DNA from: Haloferax marisrubri
Lineage (GTDB): Archaea > Halobacteriota > Halobacteria > Halobacteriales > Haloferacaceae
Length of the DNA stretch: 64,000 nt
Direction: 5' to 3'
Assembly (NCBI RefSeq): GCF_001469875.2
Contig: NZ_LOPW02000006.1
Location: 89,910-153,909, forward strand
Made by a program: the position numbers and the translations under genes. The notes beneath the pieces are model-generated. The model saw only the letters and a program-made list of their open reading frames with translations, did no database searches and was not told where the DNA came from. Below are positions 51,179-61,215 of this stretch, one piece after another. Position 1 is the stretch's first letter; every line of letters begins with the position of its first letter.

Positions 51179-52852
51179 ATGTCAGCAGGCAGTTTTCGAG
51201 TCGCCGTTCTCGGGGGAGGGGTCGGTGGGCTGAGCGCGGCGCACGAACTCGGGGAACGCGGTTTCGACGTGACCGTGTACGAGGCCAAATCGCGACTGGG
51301 CGGGAAAGCTCGGAGCTTCTCGGTCCCCTCCGGTGACGACGGCCACTTACTGCCGGCAGAACACGGGTTCCGATTCTTCCCGGGGTTCTATCGGAATCTC
51401 CGCGACACGCTCGGCCGAATCCCGCGACCGTCCGGGGGCACGGTCGCGGACAACCTCGTCGAGACGAACGAGACGCTCATCGCGACGACGACGGGCGAAG
51501 AGATGCGGTCCGAGACGCGGACGCCGAACACGATTGCGGAGTGGGTCGCCGCGCTCAAACCGACAATCGGCGGCGGCGAAATCAGCCCCGCCGAGACGAA
51601 CTACTTCCTCCGGCGTCTGCTGGTGCTGCTGACGAGTTGTCGGGCGCGCCGCGAGCGGGAACTCGACCGCGTGTCGTGGTGGGAGTTCGTCGACGCGGAG
51701 GCGCAGTCACCGGCCTACCGCAAGCACCTCGCCGAGAGCACGCAGGCGCTCGTCGCGTTGAAACCCCAGCGCGGCAGCGCCCGCACTATCGGACAGATAT
51801 ACGCGCAGTTGATGCTCGACCAACTCGACCCCAACCGGCCGACTGAGGCGGTGCTCAACGGCCCGACGAGCGAGGTCTGGATTGCGCCGTGGGAGTCCTA
51901 TCTGGACTCGCTGGGCGTGTCCGTCCGCACGGAGTCGCCTGTCACGAAGATCGACTCCGACGGCCGTCGCGTCACCGGCGTCGAACTCGCCGGCGGGGAA
52001 CGAGTGACCGCGGACTACTACGTGGCGGCGCTTCCGGTCGAGGTAATGGCCTCGTTGGTGACGCCGGAACTTCGACTGGCGGCCCCGTCGCTCGGAACCG
52101 TCGGGCGACTCAACACCGCTTGGATGAACGGGATTCAGTTCTATCTCACCGAGGACCTGCCGCTCGCGCGCGGCCATCAAGCGTACACCGACTCCCCGTG
52201 GGCGCTGACGGCGATTTCGCAGCGTCAGTTCTGGGACGACGGCCCGTTCGACATCGAGACGTGCGCCGACGGCGAGATTCAGGGGGTCCTCTCCGCGATT
52301 ATCTCGGACTGGGAGACCCCGGGGGCGGTGTACGACAAGCCGGCCCGCGAGTGTAGCCGCGAGGAGATCAAAACCGAGGTCTGGCACCAACTGACGGCTC
52401 ACCTCAACCGAGATGCGGAGCGGCTCTCGGCCGAGTACCTGTACGACTGGGTGCTCGACCCCGCAATCGTCGACACCGGCGACGGGATGGAGAACCACGA
52501 ACCGCTGTTGATTAACACGGTCGGCTCGCTCCGAGACCGGCCCCCGGCGGTGACCGACGCGCCGAACCTCGTGTTGGCGGCCGACTACGTCCGCACGGAT
52601 ACTGACTTGGCGACGATGGAGAGCGCCAACGAGGCAGCCCGCCGAGCCGTCGGCGGCATCGTCGAGCGCACGGGGGCCGGCGCGCCGCCGCCGACTGTCT
52701 GGGGGCTGTCTGAGCCACAACTGTTCGACCCGCCGAAGCGGCAGGACGAGGTCGCGTTTCGGCTGGGGCTTCCACATCCCGGCGAGGCCGAGCGCGGACT
52801 GCGGTCGACCTTCCGAGGTCTGCGAACGAGCGGCTGGGGACTGGATGACTGA
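51179..52852 (+). CDS. FAD-dependent oxidoreductase (hydroxysqualene-dehydroxylase/phytoene-desaturase-like)
   Basis: The 557-residue protein starts with an FAD-binding loop FRVAVLGGGVGGLSAAHELGE and the adjoining VYEAKSRLGGKA. It ends with LVLAADYVRTDTDLATMESANEAARRAVGGI, the second FAD motif of amine-oxidase / phytoene-desaturase enzymes. The AEHGFRFFPGFYRN segment fits the HpnE / carotenoid-type subgroup. It probably oxidises a terpenoid or polyene. An AT-rich box about 30 bases upstream supports the ATG at 51179 as a leaderless start. Confidence 0.85.
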   Translation: MSAGSFRVAVLGGGVGGLSAAHELGERGFDVTVYEAKSRLGGKARSFSVPSGDDGHLLPAEHGFRFFPGFYRNLRDTLGRIPRPSGGTVADNLVETNETLIATTTGEEMRSETRTPNTIAEWVAALKPTIGGGEISPAETNYFLRRLLVLLTSCRARRERELDRVSWWEFVDAEAQSPAYRKHLAESTQALVALKPQRGSARTIGQIYAQLMLDQLDPNRPTEAVLNGPTSEVWIAPWESYLDSLGVSVRTESPVTKIDSDGRRVTGVELAGGERVTADYYVAALPVEVMASLVTPELRLAAPSLGTVGRLNTAWMNGIQFYLTEDLPLARGHQAYTDSPWALTAISQRQFWDDGPFDIETCADGEIQGVLSAIISDWETPGAVYDKPARECSREEIKTEVWHQLTAHLNRDAERLSAEYLYDWVLDPAIVDTGDGMENHEPLLINTVGSLRDRPPAVTDAPNLVLAADYVRTDTDLATMESANEAARRAVGGIVERTGAGAPPPTVWGLSEPQLFDPPKRQDEVAFRLGLPHPGEAERGLRSTFRGLRTSGWGLDD

Positions 52853-52927
52853 CCGTTGGCCGCGGCGCTTGGCTCCCGTCGAAGCTCCCGAAACGACCGG
52901 CAGATTGCCGCGCCGTAGGAGGCGTCC

Positions 52928-53830
52928 GTGACGGTGTCGGCCGCGACCGAGCGGATTCGAGACGCCGTGTACGACTCGCTGACGGCCGAATTCGCGACGG
53001 CCCGCGGCGACCGCCCGGCGGTGGTGCCGGTCACGCCCTTTTTCGACCGCGAGCGGGAGGTCGTCGTCGTAACGGCCGCGCCGGCGTTCGCGGGGAAGGC
53101 CGAGCAAGCGGCGGCCAACCCGCGGATGTCGCTCCTACTCCGCGAAGACGAGAGCCGACTGCACCTGACTGGGCGGGCGACCGTTCGCGACGCCGACCTG
53201 GAAGCGAACACCGCCGTCGTCGAGCGACTCATCCGCGACGAACCGCCGTCGCCGAAACGGACGGCGATGGTCGAGGCCGCCGAGTTCCTCGGGACGCGGC
53301 TCGGACTGTTGCTTCTGGACTGGTACGGGCTCCGAATCCTCGTCGAGATTCGACCGACTGCAATCGACGAGCGGCCGACTGATGGCACGACGACGGTGCC
53401 GACGTGGAGCGCGGCCGGCGTCGACAGCGGAGAGGCGGAGACCTACGACCAGATGGTCGCGACCGTCACCGACGACGCGGGGTATCCCCGTAGCTGGCCG
53501 GTTTCGTCTGCGACCGTCCGCGACGGTCGGCTCCGGTTGACGCCGCCGGACGATGTGACGCCGGTTGACGGCCAGCCCGCGTGCGTCCTCGCCCACTGGC
53601 ACGACGCGGACCTCGAAAAGCTCGAACAGCGACTCATCCGCGGCCGGTGTCGGGAGGACGCGCGCGGACTGGTGTTCGACCCCGCCAGTTCGTTCCACCT
53701 GCGGAACCGAACGGCACGGGACCGTCTTCGGTTCATCGTCGACGGAAAACGTCGGACGCGGACCTACTTCGCTGACCGTGGACAGACGTACAGACCGGTC
53801 CCCCGTCTTCGGACGCTCATCGAGTGGTGA
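52928..53830 (+). CDS. Pyridoxamine-phosphate-oxidase-like split-barrel protein
   Basis: The 300-residue protein opens with an FMN split-barrel pattern: GDRPAVVPVTPFFDREREVVVVTAAPAFAGKAEQAAANPRMSLLL then LTGRATVRD. A second half (about 145-300) may be a degenerate repeat. The first half alone is typical of pyridoxamine-phosphate-oxidase-like flavin or F420 proteins. Start is GTG at 52928. It follows the FAD oxidoreductase by 75 bases and may be in the same transcript, perhaps supplying or using the same cofactor. Confidence 0.65.
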   Translation: MTVSAATERIRDAVYDSLTAEFATARGDRPAVVPVTPFFDREREVVVVTAAPAFAGKAEQAAANPRMSLLLREDESRLHLTGRATVRDADLEANTAVVERLIRDEPPSPKRTAMVEAAEFLGTRLGLLLLDWYGLRILVEIRPTAIDERPTDGTTTVPTWSAAGVDSGEAETYDQMVATVTDDAGYPRSWPVSSATVRDGRLRLTPPDDVTPVDGQPACVLAHWHDADLEKLEQRLIRGRCREDARGLVFDPASSFHLRNRTARDRLRFIVDGKRRTRTYFADRGQTYRPVPRLRTLIEW

Positions 53831-54112
53831 GGTGCGCACTCGCGGACTTCGTCTCTCCGTCGGCGACTGGTGGCACCGGTAGCGACAGCAAACTGTCGGG
53901 TCGTCCGCGCCCGCCTCGTCAGACGAACACGGCGGACCTCTTCGATTGCTTTCTTACGGCTGACCTCGCCAGACAGGACGGCCTCCGTAACTCCCTGTGT
54001 CTCGAAGCTTGTTGGCAGCTGCTAACGAGAGCAGGAACCGGCGCACATTCTTTGGTGACGGCGCTAGGTAGTGAGTTAGTCGGAGGCTCGGTACCGACGG
54101 CGTCGAGTCGGT
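53831..54112. other. 282-base intergenic region
   Basis: The space lies between the split-barrel gene and the convergent TetR gene. I see no gene, RNA or clear repeat in it. The longest frame across it lacks the acidic composition and G/C third positions of the real genes. Confidence 0.4.
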
Positions 54113-54733
54113 TCAGTCGTTGACGGAGATGTCGGCGACGATTCCGTCGATGAGGTGCTGTGCCCGCTCGGCGGCGTCGTCCCAGTTCGTCGTCGACCGG
54201 GTGTGCAGTCCCTGTTTGACGAGAAAGTGGACGTGAGTGGCGGTCAGTTCCACGTCTACGGGTCGGAACTCTCCGTTCTCGATGCCGCCTTCGATAACGT
54301 ACGCGAGTGCGTCCCGCATCCGGCCGTCGACTCGCGTCGTCTCCTCACGGAACGCGTCGTCCCACGTCGCGTGCGCCCACAACTCGACGAAGACTCGCGC
54401 GACGGCAGTCTCGATATCGGTCGGAGGTGCGTGCATGGCCGCTTCGATTTGCGCGGCGGACGGGTGGAGAATCTGGTCGACGAACGCCCGAAGCTCCGCC
54501 TTCGCGTCCGTCACCGGCTGCTCCAATCGCCGCCCGACGAATATCTCGACGAAGTCGTCGAGCATCGAGAGCAACAACTCGTCTTTGCTATCGAAGTAGT
54601 GGTAGATGATGGACGGGTTCTGTCCGAGTTCCTCACCGATGTCCTTGATGGTGAGGTCCGCGTATCCGTGCTCGGAGAGCGCGCGAAACGCGGCTTCCCT
54701 GATTCGCTGTTTGGTCCCGGGATTGTCACTCAT
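54113..54733 (-). CDS. TetR/AcrR family transcriptional regulator
   Basis: The protein starts MSDNPGTKQRIREAAFRALSEHGYADLTIKDIGEELGQNPSIIYHYFDSKDELLLSML, a clear TetR helix-turn-helix domain. The C-terminal half is a helical ligand domain ending VHFLVKQGLHTRST. ATG 54733 gives 206 residues; ATG 54751, 27 bases after a TATA-like AATACTGAATACC, is the alternative. It is the third gene of a minus-strand group (SDR, membrane protein, TetR) and a plausible binder of the dyad before the SDR gene. Confidence 0.85.
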   Translation of the reverse strand: MSDNPGTKQRIREAAFRALSEHGYADLTIKDIGEELGQNPSIIYHYFDSKDELLLSMLDDFVEIFVGRRLEQPVTDAKAELRAFVDQILHPSAAQIEAAMHAPPTDIETAVARVFVELWAHATWDDAFREETTRVDGRMRDALAYVIEGGIENGEFRPVDVELTATHVHFLVKQGLHTRSTTNWDDAAERAQHLIDGIVADISVND

Positions 54734-54856
54734 CGCGTCAGTTGTTCGCATTCTTCGACGGCCGGTATTCAGTATTCTCATCGCTGCGACCGTCTGCGGT
54801 AGCCGGCCGCGGCGGCCGACGGTGCCTCGCGTCGGTGAGCGACCCCCGAGCGGACC

Positions 54857-55144
54857 TCATTCGTCTTCGCTCCAGTAGGAGGCGAGCGAGACGGCGAACA
54901 GAACGCCCGTCCCGAACGCGGTGGCGAGCGTCTCCCGCGTGACCGCGTCCCGGTACCGCCAGCCGAGTCCGACGGCGACCGCGGCGTTCGCACTCCCCCA
55001 AACGACGTTCGCGACGGCGCTCGAATCCTCGCCCGCTGGGGTCTGGTGTCGTTGTCCGGTGATTCCTTTGACGAGGTGCGGGACCGCGTTCGTCCCGAAC
55101 AGGCCGAGGAAGGCGAACGCGACGTGGTCTCGTCTCGTCGCCAT
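54857..55144 (-). CDS. Small membrane protein next to an SDR
   Basis: The 95-residue protein has three probable membrane segments: VAFAFLGLFGTNAVPHLVKG, SSAVANVVWGSANAAVAVGLG and ATAFGTGVLFAVSLASYW. The pattern VPHLVKGITG near its start resembles small conserved membrane proteins of unknown function. It starts three bases after the SDR stop, so the two are co-transcribed, and it probably serves the same process. I do not recognise the family. Confidence 0.65.
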   Translation of the reverse strand: MATRRDHVAFAFLGLFGTNAVPHLVKGITGQRHQTPAGEDSSAVANVVWGSANAAVAVGLGWRYRDAVTRETLATAFGTGVLFAVSLASYWSEDE

Positions 55145-55147
55145 CGC

Positions 55148-55981
55148 TCAGTCGGCCGCCTGCCCGCCGTCGACGGGCAGCGTGTGTCCGGTGATGAACG
55201 AGGCGTCGGACGAACAGAGGAACGCGACTGCCCCGGCTATCTCCTCCGGCTCGGCGACGCGTCCCATCGGAACGTCCCGCATGGCGGACGTGTCGAACTC
55301 GGCCCGCATCGTCGAAACCGCCATCTTGAGCAGTTGCACCAACTTGTCGAGCCGGCTCAGGAACGGTATCGAAGACAGGAACCCGTCGTCGAACATGCTG
55401 GACGAGATGTTCGTCTTCGTCGGGCCGGGGGCGATGGCGTTGACCCGGACGCCCTGACCGGCGTACTCGAGGGCGACCGACTTCGTCAGGCCGACGACGC
55501 CGTGTTTGCTCGCCGAGTAGCTCGACAGTCCGCCCATCCCGACGAGGCCCGCCTCCGAAGCCGTGTTGACGATGACGCCGCCGTGCTTCTTCATGACGGG
55601 GAGTTCGGCCTTCATGCACGCCCAGACGCCCTTCAGGTTGATGTTGATGAGCCGCTCCCACTGCTCTTCGCTGATGCTCGTCGTCTCCGCGAACCCGGTG
55701 AGGACGCCGGCGTTGTTGAACGCGATGTCGAGGCTCCCGTACTTGTCGACCGCGACCTTGACCATTCGCTGGACCGACTCCGCGTCGGTGACATCGACGG
55801 CGACGAACGTCGCTTCGTTACCGGCGGCCTCGATGCGAGCGACCGTTTCGCGGCCCGTCTCCTCGACGACGTCGGCGACCACGACGTTCACGCCCTCTGC
55901 CGCGAATCGCTCCGCCGTCGCTCGCCCGATTCCCGAACCGCCACCCGTTACGACTGCCGTTTTTCCGTCTAGTCCCTTCAT
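55148..55981 (-). CDS. Short-chain dehydrogenase/reductase
   Basis: The 277-residue protein has the coenzyme loop VVTGGGSGIGRATAERFAAEG (Asp34-like VVVADV favours NAD), the NNAG motif (AFNNAGVL), catalytic Tyr-x3-Lys (YSASKHGVV) and PGPTKTNISS. It is a classical SDR that oxidises or reduces a secondary alcohol or ketone. It is the first gene of the group with the small membrane protein and a TetR regulator, and its promoter contains an imperfect 20-base dyad. Confidence 0.9.
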   Translation of the reverse strand: MKGLDGKTAVVTGGGSGIGRATAERFAAEGVNVVVADVVEETGRETVARIEAAGNEATFVAVDVTDAESVQRMVKVAVDKYGSLDIAFNNAGVLTGFAETTSISEEQWERLININLKGVWACMKAELPVMKKHGGVIVNTASEAGLVGMGGLSSYSASKHGVVGLTKSVALEYAGQGVRVNAIAPGPTKTNISSSMFDDGFLSSIPFLSRLDKLVQLLKMAVSTMRAEFDTSAMRDVPMGRVAEPEEIAGAVAFLCSSDASFITGHTLPVDGGQAAD

Positions 55982-55995
55982 AGTCTGTATCCCGT

Positions 55996-56015
55996 TTAAT
56001 TAACTGGTCAATTAA
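55996..56015 (-). promoter_or_regulatory. Imperfect 20-base dyad at the SDR promoter (probable TetR operator)
   Basis: On the minus strand TTAATTGACC and AGTTAATTAA are inverse complements at eight of ten positions. The dyad overlaps the AT-rich TATA region 15-35 bases before the SDR start. A TetR gene in the same group makes it the likely target. It is strikingly AT-rich for this genome. Confidence 0.55.
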
Positions 56016-56128
56016 TAAGCTTTCCCGGGCGGCGACCCCGCGATAGCCCACAGGCTCCGATAGAAACAGCGGACCGACTCCAGAAGCGAGTTCAGGACGC
56101 CGAGAAACGTGCGCAGAGAACAGTTGCG

Positions 56129-57217
56129 TCAGGCGCTCTGGGAGTGTTCCGCGGACTCGTTTCCGCCCTCCCGGGCCGGACGCTCGTCCATGTTGCGCGT
56201 TCGGACGGCCGTTCGGAGGCCGACTTCGGCGACGTTGCCGGCGTGTTCTGCCGTCCGTTCGAGCGCGTGGAGCGCGTGCGCGAACCGGTAGTCGGCGTCG
56301 GCGTCCACGTCCTCGAACAGCCGTTGCTCCACGTCCGCGAGACCCTCGCACACTCGGTCGCGTGCCACCAGCGCCTCCCGCGCCGCGTCGGGGTCGTCAC
56401 CTTCGAGTGCGACCTGCACCGCGGCTTCCAGCGCCTCTGGAACCAGTTCGGCGAGTTCGGACACCTCGTCGGCGACCGCGGGGGGAAGCGGGTCGGGGAC
56501 CGCCGACGCGACGGCGGCGATTCGCTCGGCCTGGTCGGCCACGCGCTCTAACTCGCGGGCCGCGGTGTGGAGGCGGAACAGTTCCGGGCGCGTCTCGCCG
56601 AGGGCGTCCACCTCGTCGAGGCGGTCGAGCCCGCGGGTGAAGTGCCGGTCGACCATAGCGAACAGGCGGTCGGCGCGGTTGTCGCGCTCCGCGAAGCCGT
56701 CGAGGGGTGCGGCCCCGGTGAGCGCGGCGGTCGCGTCGCGGTGCATCGAGACGGCGACGAACTGGAGCTGTCGGACCGACTGGCGGATGGAGACCTCGTT
56801 CGCGTCGAGGACGTTCCGAACCGTGACGGCGGTGTCCGACTCCTCCGTGATGGTCACGCCGACGAGGTTGCGAGCGACCCGCCTGACGGCCTGTCGCTGT
56901 TCGGCGTCGAACGTCCCGTCGGCCTCGATGACGACCTGTTTCGACCCGGCGGCGTAGGCCGCTCGGAGCGTCTGTTCGAGGGTGTCACCGACGGCCGGGT
57001 CGCCCCCGTCTTCGGCGTTACCCCCGCGGACGGTCACCGTGAACTGCATCGACGAGTCGTCCTCGCACTCGGGTGCCTGTATGACGAGCATCCCGTCGAG
57101 GTGCGTGTGGAGGTTGACGACGGTGCCGGCGGTGATGCCCTCGCCGTCCGCCCACTCTCGGGGGAGTGAGACGGTGAACGTCCCGTTGCTGACCTGCTGT
57201 ATCTTGCGTGTCTCCAT
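56129..57217 (-). CDS. phoU: PhoU family regulator with AbrB/SpoVT DNA-binding-like domain
   Basis: The 362-residue protein begins METRKIQQVSNGTFTVSLPREWADGEGITAGTVV (1-50), an AbrB/SpoVT swapped-hairpin domain, followed by two PhoU-type helical bundle halves (about 140-240 and 260-350) with acidic LERVADQAERIAAV and ALERTAEHAGNVAEV motifs. Archaeal PhoU proteins with this N-terminal domain are thought to act as transcriptional regulators for phosphate uptake. It follows pstB by 230 bases on the same strand. An in-frame GTG at 57367 would add a 50-residue basic stretch that does not look conserved. Confidence 0.85.
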   Translation of the reverse strand: METRKIQQVSNGTFTVSLPREWADGEGITAGTVVNLHTHLDGMLVIQAPECEDDSSMQFTVTVRGGNAEDGGDPAVGDTLEQTLRAAYAAGSKQVVIEADGTFDAEQRQAVRRVARNLVGVTITEESDTAVTVRNVLDANEVSIRQSVRQLQFVAVSMHRDATAALTGAAPLDGFAERDNRADRLFAMVDRHFTRGLDRLDEVDALGETRPELFRLHTAARELERVADQAERIAAVASAVPDPLPPAVADEVSELAELVPEALEAAVQVALEGDDPDAAREALVARDRVCEGLADVEQRLFEDVDADADYRFAHALHALERTAEHAGNVAEVGLRTAVRTRNMDERPAREGGNESAEHSQSA

Positions 57218-57447
57218 TGTGTTGGCGTGTCTGAAACCGTGTTGTCTGCGTGCCACTTCCGCGGTGACGCCGCCCCCGCCTCGGCGGGTGATTCGACTGA
57301 CGAAAAGCGAGCGTCGCCGCCGACTGTCCGGCTTCGACGGCTGCAGGTCGTCGAAAACCGTCGTCACGTCGGGAAGTCGAAGTCGGCGTCGTCAGCCGCG
57401 GGGACGCTCGGCGCGGGTCGGCGTCGGTTCGGGGTCGAACCCGCGCG
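57218..57447. other. Gap between pstB and phoU
   Basis: The 230-base region separates pstB from phoU on the minus strand. It probably includes the phoU promoter but I see no clear TATA box. A short T-poor sequence and GC-rich runs fill it, with no dyad I can support. Confidence 0.3.
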
Positions 57448-58395
57448 TTACCCGAACTTGCCGCTGATGTAGTCCTCGACGCGCTGGCTCTGGGGGTCCT
57501 CGAACACCTGGTCGGTGTCGCCGTACTCGACGAGTTCGCCGCCGGTGAGGAACACCGCCGTCTGGTCCGAGATGCGCGCCGCCTGCTGCATGTTGTGCGT
57601 GACGATGACGACCGTGTACTCCTCCGCGAGGTCGTGGACGAGGTCCTCGATTTTCGAGGTCGCGATGGGGTCGAGCGCCGACGCCGGCTCGTCCATGAGG
57701 AGCACCTCGGGGTCGGTCGCCAGCGCGCGGGCGATGCAGAGCCGCTGTTGCTGGCCGCCGGAGAGTCCGAGGGCGTTGTCGTCGAGTCGGTCCTGTACTT
57801 CGTCCCACAGCGCCGCCTGTCGGAGGGAGTGCTCGACGAGTTCGTCGACCGCGTCGTCGTCGCTCCGGCCGAGCAGGTTGGCGAGCAGACCGGTGTCGAG
57901 GTCGCCGTGCTTCCGCGGCCCGTAGGAGATGTTGTCCGCGATGCTCTTCGGGAACGGGTTCGGCGACTGGAACACCATGCCGACGCGCTTGCGCAGTTCC
58001 ACGAGGTTGACGCCCTCTTGGTAGATCTCCTCGCCTTCGAGCTGAACCGAGCCGTCGATGCGCGCGGCCTTGATGCGGTCGTTCATCCGATTGAGACACC
58101 GGAGGAACGTCGATTTCCCGCACCCCGAGGGGCCGATGAGTGCCGTGACGCTGTTCTCGGGAATCTCCATCGAGACGCCCTTCAGCGCGTGGTCGTCGCC
58201 GTAGTAGACGTCGAGGTCGGAGACCGAGAGCTTCGCTTCGCCCTCGAACTCGTGTTCGACCCACTCCTCGCGGGTCCGCTCGCGCGTCTCGCCGCTCGTG
58301 ACCTCGAGCGGCTGGCCGGTGCCGGGGCTCGCGCCGCCGGGTTCGCTGTCCGTCGTCGCCTGTGCGTCGTCCGCCGTCTGTCTGGTTTCACTCAT
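57448..58395 (-). CDS. pstB: Phosphate ABC transporter ATP-binding protein
   Basis: The 315-residue protein has an acidic 60-residue start, Walker A ([20 protein letters not shown]), the [14 protein letters not shown]-loop, the signature [16 protein letters not shown], Walker B ([13 protein letters not shown]) and H-loop ([10 protein letters not shown]). It powers PstCA-mediated phosphate uptake. It lies two bases after pstA and is the last gene of the coupled set before phoU. Confidence 0.95.
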   Translation of the reverse strand: MSETRQTADDAQATTDSEPGGASPGTGQPLEVTSGETRERTREEWVEHEFEGEAKLSVSDLDVYYGDDHALKGVSMEIPENSVTALIGPSGCGKSTFLRCLNRMNDRIKAARIDGSVQLEGEEIYQEGVNLVELRKRVGMVFQSPNPFPKSIADNISYGPRKHGDLDTGLLANLLGRSDDDAVDELVEHSLRQAALWDEVQDRLDDNALGLSGGQQQRLCIARALATDPEVLLMDEPASALDPIATSKIEDLVHDLAEEYTVVIVTHNMQQAARISDQTAVFLTGGELVEYGDTDQVFEDPQSQRVEDYISGKFG

Positions 58396-58397
58396 GG

Positions 58398-60020
58398 TTA
58401 CTCGTGCTGCAGTTTACTCCGGAAGTAGTACCGCGTCGCGATGCCGACCGCGTAGAAGCCCAAGACGACCACGAGCAGGATGAGCGCCGTCGCCCACCGG
58501 AACTCGTCGATAGCGCCGATGTTCGACGACTGCCCGACGCCCGCGGTGATAAGCGAGTAGAGCTGATACGGAAGCGCCGACGTCGCCTGCATCAGTTCGG
58601 GATTGGTGACGAACGGCGGCGCAGACTGGAACTGGAAGCCGCCGAGCACGTCGACCGTCTGGCTGCCCGGCGGGGCGACGCTCCCCGACATGGTCAGGAG
58701 AATCGGGGCGGTCTCGCCGGCGATACGCCCGACGCCGAGGATGATGCCCGTGATGATGCCCGGGAGCGCCGCCGGAAGGACGATGCTCCGAATGGTCTGC
58801 CACTTCGTGACGCCGAGCGCCGCGCTCGCGTCGCGGTACTCGTCGGGGACCGCCAGCATCGACTCCCGACTCGTGATGACGACGAGCGGGAGGAGCATGA
58901 AGCCGAGCGTGAGCATCCCCGCGAGCAGCGACTTCTGGTTGCCGAGTCGGGGGACGAGGAACGCCAGACCGAACAGCCCGAAGACGATGCTGGGCGTACT
59001 CCACAGGCCGTTGGTCGCGATTTCGACGACCTGCGTGAAGCGCCCGCGGTCCGCGTACTCGGTGATGAAGACGGCCGCGCCGACGCCCAGCGGGACGGCG
59101 AACAGCACCGCCCCGATGACGAGCCAAATCGTGCCCGCGATGGCCGGGAGAACGCCGTTCACGTCGTTGAGGAGCGCGACGCCGTTCATCACGAACGGCC
59201 ACGAGAGGGGAAGCGAGAACGTCACGCCGACGAGCGTCACTTCGGGACCCGCACCCGCGCCGAACGCGAACCCGTTGAACAGTCCCGGCAGGCCCTTCAG
59301 CACCGTGAACGCGACGAGGAGGAACAGCACCGCGATGATGGAGAGGGCGTTCAGGTAGACGAGGACGTACGCGCCGATGTGTCGGCCGCGCGCGCCGAAC
59401 CCGCCGTAGGCCTTCGCGGCGGCCCAGCCGACGAGCAGGGAACAGAATCCCGTCAGGACGGGAATCGTGAACTCGGCGTTGAACGACGCCTGCTGTTCCC
59501 AGCCGAGGTCCCACACCCACGACGGCCCGATGACGCCGGTGAGGAAGACGAGACCGGCGAACGCGGCGAGCGCGCCAGCGGGGAGCGTCGAGCCGATGTC
59601 TTCGCGGGGGAGCGCGCTCACCGCGAACCCGACCCCGCCGGTGACGAGCGACGCGACGACCCATCCGGCCGTCCCGAGCCCGAGCGTCTGCGAGGCGACG
59701 AGTCCGCCGACGACGAACCAGATAAGCGCGAACGCCGCCGAGGCGACCAGTCCGGCGGTCGGTCTGGGGTTGGTGGCGACGTAGCCGAGTCGAGAGCCGA
59801 CGCCGAAGCCGATGACGGCGAGGCCGAGGAGGACCAACAGCCCGCCGAGGAGCGCGACCATCGGAACGCCCGCGACGGGGTCGGTGATGGTCACGAGTTC
59901 GAACATCGCCGCGAGCGAGAGGGCGAACAGCACCGCCGCCAGCCCCACCGCGCCGGCGGCGACCGCCTCGGTCTCGGTGGTGTCTTCGCTGACGAGCGTG
60001 GATTCAGTCGCGCCCGCCAT
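58398..60020 (-). CDS. pstA: Phosphate ABC transporter permease PstA, with long N-terminal membrane extension
   Basis: The 540-residue protein is nearly twice the usual length. The C-terminal 290 residues are a normal PstA core, with the EAA-like loop [23 protein letters not shown]. The first 230 residues add about six membrane segments, including [22 protein letters not shown] and [19 protein letters not shown], whose role is unknown. The start shares one base with the pstC stop. Known haloarchaeal PstA proteins are also long, so this may be a family feature. Confidence 0.9.
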   Translation of the reverse strand: MAGATESTLVSEDTTETEAVAAGAVGLAAVLFALSLAAMFELVTITDPVAGVPMVALLGGLLVLLGLAVIGFGVGSRLGYVATNPRPTAGLVASAAFALIWFVVGGLVASQTLGLGTAGWVVASLVTGGVGFAVSALPREDIGSTLPAGALAAFAGLVFLTGVIGPSWVWDLGWEQQASFNAEFTIPVLTGFCSLLVGWAAAKAYGGFGARGRHIGAYVLVYLNALSIIAVLFLLVAFTVLKGLPGLFNGFAFGAGAGPEVTLVGVTFSLPLSWPFVMNGVALLNDVNGVLPAIAGTIWLVIGAVLFAVPLGVGAAVFITEYADRGRFTQVVEIATNGLWSTPSIVFGLFGLAFLVPRLGNQKSLLAGMLTLGFMLLPLVVITSRESMLAVPDEYRDASAALGVTKWQTIRSIVLPAALPGIITGIILGVGRIAGETAPILLTMSGSVAPPGSQTVDVLGGFQFQSAPPFVTNPELMQATSALPYQLYSLITAGVGQSSNIGAIDEFRWATALILLVVVLGFYAVGIATRYYFRSKLQHE

Positions 60021-61153
60021 CAGTCGGCACCTCCGAGCTTCTGGCGCATGCGCGCCTCGATGTACTGCGACCCGATGCTGAGGAACAGCACCGTGACGAA
60101 CAGGATGACGCCCGCGACGAACAGCGCGGAGAGCTGGAGGCCGTCGGCGTCACCGTAGTTCGCCGCGATGAGCGACGTGAGCGTGTCGTTACCGTAAAAG
60201 ATGTTGTACAGCGGCTTCGTGAGGCCCGGACTGCCGCGGAGCATCACGGTCGCGGCCATCGTCTCGCCGATGGCGCGACCCACGCCGAGGAGGACCGCGG
60301 CCGAGACGCCCGAAAAGGCCGCCGGCAGGGTGATAGAGGTCATGGTCTGCCAGTCGGTCGTTCCGAGGGCGAGCGACCCGCTTTTCATCGATTCGGGGAC
60401 GCTGTTGAGGGCGTCTTCGGCGACCGAGACGACCGTCGGCAGCGCCATCAGCCCGACGACGATACCGACGAAGAGGTACGTGCCCTGCCCGACGATGTCG
60501 AACTGGTCGGCCGCCCACGGGCTGAGGATGGTGAAGCCGATGAAGCCGTAGACGATAGAGGGGATACCCGCCAGAATCTCGACGCCCGGCTTGACGACCT
60601 CTCGGACGGTCTGCGGGGCGATTTCGCTGAGGAAGAGCGCCGCGGCCACGCCCAGCGGGGCGGCGACGGCCGTCGCGATGATGGTGACGAGTACCGTCCC
60701 GTGAATCATCGGGACGAGCGAGTACTGAATCGGCGGCGTCACCGGACTCCAGCGCGTCTCGATGAAGAGCCGCAGACCCGGAATCGGAATGCCGAAGACG
60801 TTCACGGTCGCGTACTGCACGGTCGGCCACGCCTCCGCGAAGATGAAGACGAGGATGAGCCCGAGGACGAGGATGGTCGAGACCGTCGTCGTCAGCGTGA
60901 GCACGCGCGCTGTCAATTCTTGGTGTCTGAGCCAGCCGTAGCCCGTCGCGACGAGGAACACCGCGAACGGGACGGCCGTCAGCGACGAGACGGCCAGAAA
61001 GCCCGCGAACGCCGCGAGGAGCGACACCGCCGCGACCGTGACCGTGACGAGCGCGTCGGGCGGCGTCTCGTCGACGAAGTCGCGACCGCGCCGGAGCCCT
61101 CGCCGAGCCGCCGCTCGGAGGCCGGCACCGTCGGAGTTTGGAAGTACGTTCAT
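60020..61153 (-). CDS. pstC: Phosphate ABC transporter permease PstC
   Basis: The 377-residue protein has about seven membrane segments, the family motif GIPSIVYGFIGFTIL and the EAA-like loop LALGTTDWQTMTSITLPAAFSGV. It pairs with PstA to form the phosphate channel. A basic N-terminus (RAAARRGLRRGRD) puts the first 30 residues inside the cell. It starts 62 bases after the pstS stop on the same strand. Confidence 0.95.
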   Translation of the reverse strand: MNVLPNSDGAGLRAAARRGLRRGRDFVDETPPDALVTVTVAAVSLLAAFAGFLAVSSLTAVPFAVFLVATGYGWLRHQELTARVLTLTTTVSTILVLGLILVFIFAEAWPTVQYATVNVFGIPIPGLRLFIETRWSPVTPPIQYSLVPMIHGTVLVTIIATAVAAPLGVAAALFLSEIAPQTVREVVKPGVEILAGIPSIVYGFIGFTILSPWAADQFDIVGQGTYLFVGIVVGLMALPTVVSVAEDALNSVPESMKSGSLALGTTDWQTMTSITLPAAFSGVSAAVLLGVGRAIGETMAATVMLRGSPGLTKPLYNIFYGNDTLTSLIAANYGDADGLQLSALFVAGVILFVTVLFLSIGSQYIEARMRQKLGGAD

Positions 61154-61215
61154 GATTGGAGCGTCGATGAATGGAAAGAACGAGGTTCAGGAACCGCTAC
61201 CGCGTCCGAGCCGCG

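Noticed and set aside
53824..54123. 99-codon frame between the split-barrel and TetR genes
   Set aside because: No domain, no promoter, non-halophilic composition; treated as noncoding.
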